DNA of 64,000 bases from Sialis fuliginosa. Lineage: Eukaryota > Arthropoda > Insecta > Megaloptera > Sialidae. The translations under genes were made by a program, and so were the position numbers. Below are positions 23,933 through 35,300 of this stretch, piece after piece. The notes under the pieces were generated by a model. The model searched no databases and was not told the DNA's origin. It saw only the letters and a program-made list of their open reading frames with translations. The stretch covers positions 11,134,761 through 11,198,760 of the forward strand of contig OY540818.1 of assembly GCA_961205875.1 (NCBI GenBank), in the 5' to 3' direction. How positions within the stretch are numbered: the stretch's first letter is position 1; every line of letters starts with the position of its first letter.

Positions 23933-24180
23933 TTAATAACATAACTTTGAATATATAAAAAGTGACGATTTTTGTAAGAACGACGACACATCAACGAAAA
24001 TACAAGACATCCTTTTTTCGGAGACAGACTGAAAGTCAGTAGCCAAGATGAGTGCTAGGAGACGTTTGCGATATGTCAACCCCACGTACCGGACACTGGG
24101 CGAGATATAAAAAGCTTCTGCATCTCTGGGGATTTTTAAAATGCAATGTCCGTCCGCGATTTCAACTCGGATCGGATTCA
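23933..24180 (-). other. Possible minus-strand exon, unassigned 82-codon frame
   Basis: On the minus strand a candidate acceptor (TATAAAAATCAG) at 24181 is followed by a frame beginning TG AAT CCG. Its residues include NPIRVEIADGHCILKIPRDA and RYVGLTYRKRLLALI, running to a TAA at 23933. The first ~170 bp are GC-richer than the surroundings; the last part is AT-rich and probably not coding. The phase (two leading bases) fits the donor at 25013, whose upstream frame ends in phase 1. I do not recognise the protein. It could be a nested-gene exon, a non-coding RNA exon or old mobile DNA. Confidence 0.25.
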
Positions 24181-25012
24181 CTGATTTTTATATCGATATA
24201 CATACATATGTACAGGATGAGTCACTAATGCGTATTTCTTCGATATTAAGAGATATACAGTTTTAATGATATTCTAAATGAAATGTACAGTGTGGTCCCA
24301 AAATATATATATATATTAAATTCATTATTTAATTCCTGTCAAGGATACAACTTTTTTTTATAATAACTCAATATTTTTAACAAAATTATATACAGTATAA
24401 AAGATAACAAGTCATAACATCCATTTCATAAAAGCATTCGTTGAGTGGTCATAAACATTTTATATTATTCATAAAATTACTTTGTTCTCTCACTATTTGT
24501 TATAAAGTATTTACCATTTCTCCTCGTTTATTCTCTCATACAATAAACTGCAGTCGCCATCCTTAAAGAATGTAGCAGGTGCAGTATTGTCTTTAAATAA
24601 CAATGTTACAAGAATAAAGTCTTGGGATCTGAGATAATTCATTACTCTTACAAACTAGCGGTACTCGATAAAGAAGAGTAATAAGAAGAAAGAGACTTTC
24701 ATGATCTATTTCATACTATAATAAATAATTTAATTTGAGTCAATACTGTAGTTAGATTAAAGTCAGAGAAAGATACGAGCAAAATAAGTTTACTTTTAAA
24801 ATCTAAATGCCACGGTAATCAAAAGTTAAATAAATAGGTATACGAATGCAGAAATTAAATGTAATGAATATTGTAAAATAATACCCTTTTAAGTAAATAA
24901 ATAAAATACTTTTTTGAAGAGTACTTAACAAATAATTTGTATCATCGATTTTTAACTTTCGCTATCAAAATCAAATAAATTATATAATATTTATGTAATA
25001 TATAATACTCAC
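24181..25012. other. AT-rich, putative minus-strand intron
   Basis: Lies between the candidate donor at 25012 and acceptor at 24181. An ACAGGATGAGTCAC word at 24212 resembles ends of common insect MITEs. A TA run sits near 24305. Confidence 0.3.
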
Positions 25013-25088
25013 CTCCACCAATACAGGCGATAGTTTCACTCAAGAGCGGTTAGGATAGGAAACACTTAAAAGGGCCAAATGTCCATTG
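25013..25088 (-). other. Possible first exon on the minus strand with strong donor
   Basis: The minus strand reads TGGTGGAG then GTGAGTATT, a near-perfect donor with exon end at 25013. Upstream is TATAAAGG (25120-25113), about 30 bp before a TCAATGG near 25085 that could be an initiation site. The last 37 bp are open in one frame (SETIACIGG) but without an in-frame ATG, so this may be 5' untranslated or non-coding RNA. Limits are inferred. Confidence 0.25.
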
Positions 25089-25112
25089 AGATCACACACA
25101 ATGAACTTGCTT

Positions 25113-25120
25113 CCTTTATA
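25113..25120 (-). promoter_or_regulatory. TATA-like box for the putative minus-strand unit
   Basis: TATAAAGG on the minus strand in a locally GC-richer setting. TATA words are common in such DNA, so support comes only from its spacing to the donor-bearing segment. Confidence 0.2.
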
Positions 25121-26226
25121 ATCTATCTCTCCTGATGATTACACCTCTCGTTTCTACCGGAATTGCTAATACATATTATACTCATGTGTATGCACAAATG
25201 CACATATATCTACATACATAAATTAAATGTATTGTCTAGATCTAGATTTTAGACATTCTAATTTCTATAATAAAAAATACAATATAGTATTTAATATACA
25301 CTTTCTTTGTGAAATTATCTTATGTTATAAGATGATGTAAAAAGATATATAGTGTACTAGAATTTTCTCGTGGTTTCACCCGCGTCTTTATTTTCTATAC
25401 CAAAGCAAATTTGATTAGAAAATATTTATTGTATTTTTTTTAATAGAAACCTATTTTAATTCTTTAAATATAAAGCCCAAGTATAGGTATATTAAGCTTT
25501 TAAATAGCGATAGTCCCATCAAGTAGAAGAACAAACATATATTTTTTTAAATTATATATACCTACTCATAATATTTTTATAATACGATATTGTTTACAAT
25601 TTTTAAGTGCTTGCAAGTTTTAAAAATTATAAAATTTTATAAAATACCAGGTATTTTAATTATTCTTCATTGATTAATATACATTCCATAATTTTATAAA
25701 AAAATATTTATTAAAGTGAAAATTATGTATATTTTCTTTTATTTCGTAGAGATTTAAACTTTTGTTGCATCAGTTCAATAAACATTGTACCTTGATTTTG
25801 TATAATTAATTATATTTACACTCTACGTACTTTTGTTTCCGAAATTTATATGGGCGCATGAATTATTTATTAAATGAATTTCAACGCATATTAACTTTTC
25901 TCATATTGTGTAACATTTCATAGAATGCTTTAATATTTACACGCTCAATTTAAAAATAGATCCATGTTACCGGGTAGTAAAAAAATATTTCTTATTTAAT
26001 GCCATAGAAGTACCTACTCTGAAATTATAAACTTCGAAATGGTCTTAAATGTATAGAGTATTGTTATACTTAAATACATACCTACTATTTATTATTATTT
26101 ATTGTATTTCGATGAATTTTTATATGTAAAAAATTGACAAAAAAATATTTTCCGAAAAACATTTGCTAATAACTATTGATAGCACTAAAAAGTTCGTTAT
26201 CTACAAATCCAACCTAAATATTTTGA
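25121..26226. other. AT-rich intron, RTE-like scrap
   Basis: At about 25359-25395, AGAATTTTCTCGTGG then TTTCACCCGCG recalls RTE-type tails. Nothing else. Confidence 0.4.
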
Positions 26227-26282
26227 CAGTGGCGAAGCGTCCATGGAAGCAGGGGAAGCAGTGCTTCTCTTACTTTAAGGGC
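26227..26282 (+). mobile_element. hAT-like terminal fragment
   Basis: CAGTGGCGAAGCGTCCATGG then GAAGCAGGGGAAGCAG: a typical hAT-like start. It may be the left end of an element that holds the palindrome at 26506, but no matching right end was identified. Confidence 0.45.
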
Positions 26283-26505
26283 AAATTAGTAGAAAACTGT
26301 GTTTTCAGTTAATAAATAAATTAAAAATATTATTAGAATATTTATCTTTATGCGCAAATGAAACATTTTAACTAAAAATCAAAAATAACATTTCATATTA
26401 ATTTACACGCACAATTATAAAACTATAATACCTCTACGTCTTATTTTCTTGTATTTAATTGATATTTGTATGACGAGTTGAAGTTAACTGTAGGAAATTT
26501 CACTT

Positions 26506-27074
26506 AAAATTTCAAATTTTTGATTTAGTTAAATGTATGTTTATTGTATAGAAAATGACCTGAAATTTTCAAACCGCAAGTCTGTATCTAAAACCGTTCT
26601 CGAAAAATAACCTCTCAAAGTTTAGTTTTTTTTCAAACTTTTGGATAAAAATGGCTATAACTTTTGAATGAGTGGCTGGATTTTATTTTTGTCGACGAAT
26701 TTGAAATTAGAGTGTCAAAATCTATATAATTACATTTATAATACCTCAAAACTCGAGAAAAAAATGTTTGATAAAAATTGAAAAAAATCTAAAAAATAGT
26801 ATTGATTTTCGACCAAAATTTTTTTGTCAAATTTTTAAGTATTATACAATATTATACATGTCATTGTATATATTTTGACACTCTGATTTCAAATCCGACC
26901 AACCGTTCAAAAGCTATGACCATTTTTCTTCAAAAATTTGAAAAAACTAAAACTTTGAGAGGCTTTATCTCGAGAACGGTTTGAGATTCAGACCTGCGGT
27001 TTGAAAATTTCATATTTTCACGACATTTTCTATACAATAAACATACGAAATTTAACGAAATCAAAAATATGAAA
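26506..27074. repeat. Long imperfect palindrome (~570 bp)
   Basis: The left half (from about 26506) returns as its reverse complement in the right half (to about 27074). Paired blocks include GTTTATTGTATAGAAAATG, TTTCAAACCGCA, AACCGTTCTCGA, CCTCTCAAAGTTT and AGAGTGTCAAAAT. Similarity fades towards the centre at about 26790. A transcript could fold into an RNA hairpin with arms of about 250 nt. Most likely a fold-back transposon; no coding frame. Confidence 0.82.
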
Positions 27075-30000
27075 TAACAATAAAATTTTGGGTAGATAAA
27101 ATAACATACTCAATGGTCCAATGTTGCCGTACTATTTGGGCACTAAAAACCTAATTTAAAAATATATTTTATTTCCACTTTCAAATATAAACGCAAATTA
27201 GATTATAAAAATTAGTTTTAAGTATTTTATAAAAATGACCAGTTTATTTTTTTGAAATATGAAGTGTTTAAAATTAGACTTTAAAAGTGCCTATCTGAAT
27301 TTGATTTTTGTACATGAATGTATAATCAACAAATCAACATAACAAAACTGGATTTGTTTTAATTTAATAGAAATTTGAAATTTCTTTCTTGTTTTACCCT
27401 TCTGACTTTTTTATGTGAAAAGAAAAGAATTTACATATAAATGAAATGGATTTTGGATTATCAATATTATATTGTATTTTGCATTTAATTTATATGCAAA
27501 TTATTTTTTATGAAATAATAATCTTGGTTTGAAAAAATAGAATTGAAATACTGCTTCAATTTCACCTGACTATATTAAAACACATTTCATCATAGTGTTT
27601 TATAAAACTTTATAATTTCTTTGACGATGTCTGAAATTTATTGTATAATAAAAAAATCATCATGAATTTTATTTTTTTGTATATGACTTTCAGAAACTTT
27701 CGAATTTACTTTTTACGTTTGACATAATATTTACATTTTTAATTAAATTATCTATCAAAACTGTGAGAATAACTTTTAGTTACTTAAGGTACTTAAAAAT
27801 TTGTAAAAACTTCAACTGTAGGTAACATTAAGGCGATTATCCACTAAAGCAATACAGTTTTGTCTTTAAAAACAAAACAGCAAGTAAATTTTTACAATTA
27901 AATTAAAACCATAAGACCAACAAAACAGTTTTTGTATGGTTCGTAACTTTGTTTGCATGCGTCGCTAATGTCAAAATCTTTACCGTTCACTTAATATTTT
28001 AACATTATTATATGATAAACCATTAAATAAATCAAATATTCAAAAAATCTCATTTCAGAAAAAGTTTACAACAATATACTTACTTTCATAAAATATGGCC
28101 CCCATCTATTTTTGTGTCAACAATATCTGCAGTAATTAGTACATAATAACAGAACAGTTTAAAATCCAATTCATTTATGAGTTAATTTTTTAATATTCTT
28201 AAACATCAAAATTAAATAGGAATAAATTATTCTAAAAATCACTTACCATTTCCTTTCATCTATATCAATAACTGCCAAACTTACACAGTTACAAAAGCCC
28301 GCCGCGAAAGAGTTAAAATTATAAGTTAATATTAAAATATTAAATATCACCATGGGGTCAATTTGGTCGTGTTACGTTTCGTCACACATTATAGTGGACA
28401 TCTTCAGGGCTCTTTTATTATAATAAAAATTGTAAAACATATTTAAATTTTGTTGGGATTTTTATCTAGTGTGCAGTGAAATAGGTAAATCCTCTCCACC
28501 CAGTGTGTCGTAAGGTAAAAAAGTTTAACAAACACTGGTCTATTGTATATACACACCAACAAGAACAATATGTAACTTTCTTTGATAAAATATGGACAGT
28601 AAAAGGTTAAACATTTGCAAACTCCGCATGGACTTTTTTACGAACACAATACGTATATGTACGTGGTAACTTTTGTATGTGTGTGTTTGTATGCATATTC
28701 TACGCACTCGATCCAGTATGTATGTATGAATAGACCGCGGTATAATTTCTGTAAACTGAATAGTGGGGTTAGTAGCCATCGAATCCAACCCAGTAAGCTC
28801 TTATTCGCTGACAACGCACCCTAGGGACAGACCAAACCATACGCCCAGAGGCGTCTTCAGGTGAAACAGGCCCCAATATGTTATTGTCAAAATTATATTA
28901 AGTATAATGTGCATAAAAATGTATTTATTCCTAATTTATAACAAATATTGATCAAATACTAACCTGAAATTGGGATTCTTATTATACCTAGTACCTACCA
29001 ATATATCAATTACACTTTAATATGTTATTGATAGGTACATATATTATTTACATCCTCCTATGTTGTAGAAGGATGCAAACAAATGTTGTTAATTAAATAA
29101 CAAAGTTTAATATAATAAACAATATAAAATACGAACATAACTTAAACAAAAAAAATTAATTAATGATATGTATTGTATGACTTTGGCTGCATTAATGTAT
29201 TAATAGCAATTTTAACTGAAGGCTTCCAAAGTGTAACAATCCTTGAAACTTTACAGGTCAACGATTGTGTCTGAAAGACTTGCATACTAAAACCATACCG
29301 GACGCACTCGACAGTTTGCGTTAGATCTCAAAATCTATACGAAGCCATCATTTGTTTTATTTTTCCTGTAAATTTTATAAGATCATACACATCTGTGATA
29401 TATTTCAGGATTTTTTTAACGGTTGTTTTGGAAATTAGGGAATGGTATTCACTTTAAAATAAAATAGTAATAAAAATAAAACTATAATTTTAAATGAGAT
29501 TATGAACTAGATGCAATTGTAAACAACAAGTTATGACAATAGTAAAATAATATATTTACACATAACTATAGCATGGTCGTTACGTTAGTTTTACAACTAA
29601 CTATAAACTGAATTGCGTGACTATTGAAACACATGTAAATGTACAGTTCAAAGTTTTGTAATTACTATATATAATTATTAACAAACTAGTAGTTAATCTC
29701 ATTAAAAATTAGAAACGATGATACTATTAATAATTTTTACACTTTTTATTTAAAAAACAAAACCATTGTAATAACTGCATACAAATATATTTTTGAGTGA
29801 ATGTATGCATTAAATTCTAATTATATATATGTACGTACTTACATATATATAGTTGGATAAATTGATAATTTATTTAACTAATAAAATGTTAAATATAAGA
29901 TAAATCAATAGTTCTGAACCGTAACATCATCTTAAGAATAATAATACATTTTTTTGCACGTAAAGACCATTAATTTGTCACACATAGAAAAATACTTTCC

Positions 30001-30169
30001 TGCACTTTTATTCAACTATTTTTGTATGTGTACTAGAAATATTTATGTTCATAGTTTTGAAAGAAAAAAACTGTTTAAAAATGAATTTTAAAACAAAAAC
30101 TACTTTTAGGTTGTTGTTTGTAATTTTAATATAGAAATATAGTTGTAGTTAATCTGTAAAAAAATCTTC
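27075..30169. other. AT-rich intron, little structure
   Basis: At 28514-28540 a GTTTAACAAACACTGG word and at 28847 a CCAGAGGCGTCTTCAGG word resemble hAT ends. The GC-richer patch at 28730-28825 gives a short frame ending KLLFADNAP. No identified gene. Confidence 0.4.
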
Positions 30170-30485
30170 TCTTCTTTGATAGATCAGTATAGATCCTTAT
30201 AGATCTATTTAAATCTACTGAGATATACTGCATCGGAGTCGTACTTCAGAGGATCTATAAAGGTCTAGCTAAATATAAGACTCTCACGTTCTTAGATCTA
30301 CAGAGATTTTAATGGATTCTGCTTGAATTTTAACACTTCACTTTAAGATCTTCAAAGATCTAAAAAATCTATTTAGAACTGAACAAATCTAGTTTGATAT
30401 TTGTATTTTCATATCTCTAAAGATCTAGTTTAAAATCTTCTAAGATTTATAGATGTATCTTCAGATCTTCATAGATCTTAAAGTA
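30170..30485. repeat. Cluster of degenerate AGATCT words
   Basis: A dozen or so AGATCT, AGATCTA, AAATCTA and TAGATCC variants occur within ~315 bp, many as the palindrome TAGATCTA or AAGATCTTC. The spacing is irregular, so this is not a simple tandem repeat. It could be a decayed satellite or a cluster of protein sites. Confidence 0.6.
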
Positions 30486-31148
30486 AACTTTTTCCCTAAA
30501 ATTAGTCTGATTGAATCTGAAAACTTTAACGTATTTTATCCTGAAAATAGCATCGATCTCTAAGATGAAATCTCTTAAATATATAAGCTCTGTTTGTGTA
30601 ATATAAATATTTTGATTTTTTTAAGTTTGCATGTAGTTTTACAAATAATTTATTATATGATGTTGATATTTTTATAAATTTTTGTTTGCTTATTCCGACT
30701 TGACATTCAATATTCGTAAGCCTAAGGGCCTAGAATGTTTTTAGACAATATATTTATTGAATAAGGTCACATGACATTTTCTAAAAGAATTATATAAAAA
30801 TAACAAAAAATCGAAGCTAATTGAAATGTTGATGTATTAATTAAACCAACAATTTATATTGAATAATTAAGTTTGTCGCAGGTATTAATAAAAATTACAG
30901 TTGGTAATTATCATTAACATACTCATTAAATGTATTTCGAACAAATTATACACTTACCTTACTGTTTGGATCCAACGTAAATTCCTTTTTCTAATAAAAA
31001 TTTAAAAAATGGAAAATAATAAATTGGTTGTTGTGAATTGTGATAGTTTAATTATAACTTAATTAAATGAATAGTTCCATCAAATACTGCTTGAGTTGTT
31101 TAAGGTCGTATAGGAGAAGGGTCACTGTGTTAAGTTTCGTTTAATACA
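30486..31148. other. AT-rich intron, nothing seen
   Basis: No exon-like or repeat signal. Confidence 0.45.
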
Positions 31149-31181
31149 AAAGATAAAGAATGTTTGTTCTTCTTTATCTTT
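31149..31181. other. 12-bp stem-loop at the end of the minus-strand frame
   Basis: AAAGATAAAGAA (31149-31160) and TTCTTTATCTTT (31170-31181) form a perfect stem with a 9-nt loop. On the minus strand it begins inside the stop codon of the coding-like island, so it could act at a transcript 3' end. On the + strand the right arm plus TAG looks like a splice acceptor. Confidence 0.6.
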
Positions 31182-31544
31182 AGAAATCTGCGGTCCTGGA
31201 ATCATCCACAACCCATCCTTCCTGAATGCGAAATACGTTTGCGGAATCCCAATCAAATTTCCCTTCATAAATTGTAGCGGCAAACAAGTCCGAGTAGAGT
31301 AGGTTTTCGACGTGCATGTTACAACTATCGGTTCTAAATGCCGAATAAATTCTAGTGTTTATTGTGGGGCCGTATCGACCGAGTTTTCTAAAAGTTTCTT
31401 CTTCGTCTTCTTCTTTATTACAAATCCCATCAACTTAATACAAAGACTCGGTAGAGTTTTAGCGTGACCGCAAGTTACAGTGATTTCACTTGCGAATAGA
31501 ATCGTTTGTAAATGAGTGGCGCAAACTTCTTCTTTCACTCTTAA
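31180..31544 (-). pseudogene. Unassigned coding-like island, two overlapping frames
   Basis: GC-richer than its flanks. On the minus strand one frame is open 31544-31359 (61 codons; VKEEVCATHLQ, then TVTCGHAKTLPSLCIKLMG). A second in another phase is open 31434-31180 (84 codons; ICNKEEDEEETFRKLGRYGP, DSCNMHVENLLYSDLFAA and RIQEGWVVDDSRTADF, then TAA). Both show many purine-N-pyrimidine codons and balanced, protein-like composition. The 76-bp overlap suggests one ancestral reading frame broken by a frameshift, or a short intron. I cannot name the protein. It may be the last exon of a nested gene, a retrocopy, or a mobile-element gene. Confidence 0.4.
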
Positions 31545-32834
31545 TCATTTACTTGGAGGTTTTAGTTTGTATTTACAAAACGTAGGTAGCATTGGTGTTA
31601 CAGATTTTATTTTCTATGTAGTAATTTGTTTTAAATTTTCTTGTAGTGTTTTATTTAAGGTAACTAGCTCGCGTTGACTACGGAATTATGCGTTTAGCGA
31701 GCTCAGCGGTTGAAAGTCAGCAGTCAACTATGCTGAGTATGCTGACAGTCAATTGATTCAAATTCTCTAAACCGTGAGCTTACAGATATAGTATCACAAA
31801 AAAACATATTTTAATTTAATTTTAACAAAGTTTAAAACCACTAGTTATATTTAATAGTTCGTCTATTAGAAAAAGTATGGCTATAAATGTACTATATATA
31901 TTTCTATTCTTGGGATCTCAGCATTATTATACATATCCACAATTTTTCAGATTTTTTCATTATAACTTTCGAATATATTTTTAATAATCTAAACAAAACA
32001 TTTAGAATCCTTAAAAATTTTATTGTGCCAAATATTTTTTAAACTAAAATGCTAATTTGATTATTAATTTGTCTAATATTTTTGAAGCTACACTTTCCGT
32101 AATATGTAAGAAATAGAAATGTCATTTGGGATTAATTATTTTACTTCTGGCTATTAATTTTCTTCAATTTATTTTCATTTAGTATTTTTTTTTTTTAATA
32201 ATTAGAACCACAAAAAATAATGTTTTATAAAACTTAAAAGAAGTAGAGTATCAAACAATTCATTGCTTTTTATAATTTTGGAAAATTACTTCGCTAAGGA
32301 ATAAAGATAAAAAAAACTGACAGAAAGGAGAGTTAGTATATTTTTCTCGCAAACGCCTAAAGGACAATTATTTTGCTGTTTATTTTTATTTGTATACAAT
32401 ATATTCTTCATTGAGTGACGTACCGTGCAATATAGGCAGATAGAGGGGGGGGGAGATAACGCTTCACATTTGTAATTATAATGGTTGTATTCAGCAACCA
32501 CTTTTAATTTGAAGACGCACCTCTGTTGAGATTTGCAGAAGCTGAGTCAATGGAAACCTAAACACCCGTCTTTATATTAAAAGTGCTTCCCGGAGAGCTG
32601 AATTACGTATTGTGTGTGTGTACATACACAAACGGGGTTAAATTCAAATCGCTTCGGGAACGAAGAAGAGGCGTGAAAATAGCTGAATCGCACGCTATAT
32701 CACATGGAATTATCAAAACATAAAATACACCATTTCTACACGAGAATAATGTTTGAATCGTTCATTGTTCGTATTTATTCAATGTGGAAATGTATTTTAA
32801 TATTGTTGCAGTTTTATACGCACGTTTGCATATT
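31545..32834. other. AT-rich intron with scattered GC-richer patches
   Basis: 31660-31750 is GC-richer and begins TAACTAGCTCGCGTTGAC, like an RTE-type tail. 32515-32700 is also GC-richer (TTGCAGAAGCTGAGTC; CGCTTCGGGAACGAAG) without a long frame. A run of nine G occurs near 32445. Confidence 0.35.
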
Positions 32835-32967
32835 TAAATGTTTACTTTACGAGCTCATACGCTTTGATTACATTTTTGACAGCGTTTCATTTCAATTGAG
32901 AGATATTTTACATTGTTCTTAACTCGCTGAAGTATAATGTTACTCTTAATTAAAATATATACATATA
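32835..32967 (+). repeat. Left ~132-bp direct repeat beside family B copy 4
   Basis: Starts TAAATGTTTACTTTACGAGC and ends AAATATATACATATA. About 94% identical by eye to 33531-33663. Ends exactly at the TA before the inserted element. Confidence 0.88.
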
Positions 32968-32969
32968 TA

Positions 32970-33528
32970 AGGTACTGGCACCAGTTATGGCCGCTATAAG
33001 AGCAAGGTTTACTGTCTTTGTGATTTACGGACTTCTTTTTTGTAATTCTCATGAACTCATGTTACTAATAAAACACGTAACTCTTTATTTAATCAATTTA
33101 ATTACCAAAGTCCGCAAATATAGTTTATTTTTTAAATTGTAGCCTTTTATTTCGTTTATGTTTTTTCTCCAGTAATGAATAAAAATAAACCCAGTAATGA
33201 ACACGCAGTGATGGACACTTGCTAATCATTTAGTACTACGATACAAAAGATATAAAAGAAAGAATCGTCAAATATAAAATAATGTAAAGCAGTTGCTATG
33301 ATAATATAATAATTATTAAATAATTTATACTAATAATTAGTTTAAATGTCCACCATTTTGACACCTATTGGCCGATTGTCATCAAATCACGCTGTAAGAC
33401 AGTTAAATGCATATAGATTAATATTCAGAAATGGTAGTAATCAAATATCAACAAATATTTCTAATTCAGTATATTTAACTAAAAAATAGCTATTACTGGG
33501 GTCATATCCAAGACTGGTGCCAGTACCT
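32970..33528 (+). mobile_element. Non-autonomous TIR element, family B copy 4
   Basis: 559 bp, the best-preserved ends: AGGTACTGGCACCAGT and ACTGGTGCCAGTACCT are perfect inverted 16-mers, flanked by TA on both sides (32968-32969, 33529-33530). It lies exactly between the two ~132-bp direct repeats. It has an interior segment absent from copy 3. Confidence 0.92.
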
Positions 33529-33530
33529 TA

Positions 33531-33663
33531 TAAATGTTTACTTAACGAGCTCATATGCTTTGATTACCTTTTTGACAGCGTTTCATTTCTATTGAGAGAT
33601 ATTTTGCATTGTTCTTAACTCGCTGAAGTATAATGTTACTTTAAAGTAAAATATATACATATG
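33531..33663 (+). repeat. Right ~132-bp direct repeat beside family B copy 4
   Basis: Starts TAAATGTTTACTTAACGAGC immediately after the right TA of the element. Differs from the left copy at about eight positions, so the duplication is not recent. Confidence 0.88.
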
Positions 33664-35163
33664 TGTAAATGTAACTTTTAATTAACAGTTAGCTGCATCT
33701 TTTGTGACAACAATAGCTGTTTTAAGATATGCGATACACCGTTATACACTTAGCTATACTTTTATTTTGTATATATTAAATATATAAGATAATTTTCAGA
33801 TTTTTTTAACATTGACGGAATTTCTATATTTTTTATTTTATTGATTAATTATCTTTAAGAAATAAATACAATTTTTAAGTCCGTGTGAGAAATTAAATTA
33901 TGGCCCTATAATATAAGCAGGGATTCGGAGGTACTCCACCGAGAAGGATTAAAAAATAATGCAATTTTTAGTCTTTTTATTTAAAATTTTTAATGAAGAA
34001 AGAAAGCTTACAACAGAATCACAGTTAAAGTATTATCTGGTTTTGTAAGTTCCGTTGTCTTTATCAAATAAAAATTTTGCATTTAAATCGCCACTTTTGT
34101 GTTATTAAGAACATATTCAGATCTTAAATATTCACTAATAAAATATCTTCTTAATGTTGATATTCAAAACAACCAATAACACTTTATGAAAATAAGTAAG
34201 TAGAGTAAATATTCGGCCCCCCATTAAAATTTGTTTTTAACATTACCTTCATCAGCTTGAGGCCTCCGTTTTAGTCCAATCGGTGGTTATTAAAAATTAA
34301 TTTATGTATTTTTTAACAAGCACGTAAAATAAAAATAAAAATTGAGCATAATATAATAATATGAATTATATTTAATGATATTAATTGATACAATCAGAAA
34401 ATATGGCTGTGAGTGAGATTTGGCTACTACAGTAAATCAGAATCGATACTATGAGTATCCCTTATTATTACCAGGTTAAAATACAATGAAGCTTTTAAAA
34501 ATCAAATTAAATTGTGACACGATTTTACTGATAATAACTTCTAAGAAGAAATATCAAACTAAACCAAATAATTGGGGAATAATTTATGATAAATTGTTGC
34601 CAAATTAAATGTTGATAAGAATAGAACATTGATTTTGTCAATATAATCATTATTTATCATTAAATAAATGAATTACCCCCTTCCGGATTAATTCTTTTAA
34701 CGTTATAATAATTTGACATCTTAACAACGCATCAAAAATGCCAAACAAAAATATAAACGTAATAAATAACGGTTACTACGTTGTTATATTTTCTGCTTGC
34801 TAATAAAAATATCTGTGCAACGAAGAGTTACTGATATGAAATTGGTTTAAAAACCGCTTTCACCCTCTTTTATAAAACCGATTCAGAAATCCAGCCCAGT
34901 TCCGATTCGGTGCCCAATACTAAATCATACCTAAAATCTGATCACGCATACTTCCCAAAATTTAAACTGTCACTTAAATTCTGTGGAATGAAATACGAAG
35001 TTTAATATGTGTGAATTCAACATAATAATAATTTATTATGTAGAATTATTATCCATTTAAAATAAATCAAAAAATATATATACGGCAATTCGTAATATCG
35101 ATTTGAACGGTTTCTATTTTTACTTTTTCATTTATACATATTTATAATATAAAGTATAGTAAT
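33664..35163. other. AT-rich intron, nothing firm
   Basis: A CGGCCCCCCATTAAAATT patch at 34214 and GGCCTCCGTTTTAGTCC at 34261 look like hAT-type debris. No gene. Confidence 0.4.
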
Positions 35164-35300
35164 CATGAAAAAATTCCAGCTCGAGATTTTAATGGAATTA
35201 TACGTTTTGAGGGTCTCTGAATCACGTACGACCATTATTTCAATAACGTATGTATATATGTACGTCGGTCTGTGAACGCTTTACAGCTGGGACACAAACA
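35164..35300 (+). repeat. Dispersed repeat family H, copy 1
   Basis: The block AATGGAATTATACGTTTTGA followed by CGGTCTGTGAACGCT then TTACAGCTGG recurs in changed form at 41795-41890 (AACGGAATTACACATTTTGA; CGGTTTGTGAACGTT). No frame and no terminal repeats. Confidence 0.5.

Noticed and set aside
28540..28824. Opposed frames of 82 and 69 codons
   Set aside because: Both strands open with His/Tyr/Ile-rich text from TATGTATG-like DNA; no domain or conserved motif.
32855..33052. 65-codon minus-strand frame and its relative at 19294-19482
   Set aside because: Shared NHK(D/N)SK(L/P)CSY... text comes from the family B element's end, not from a gene.
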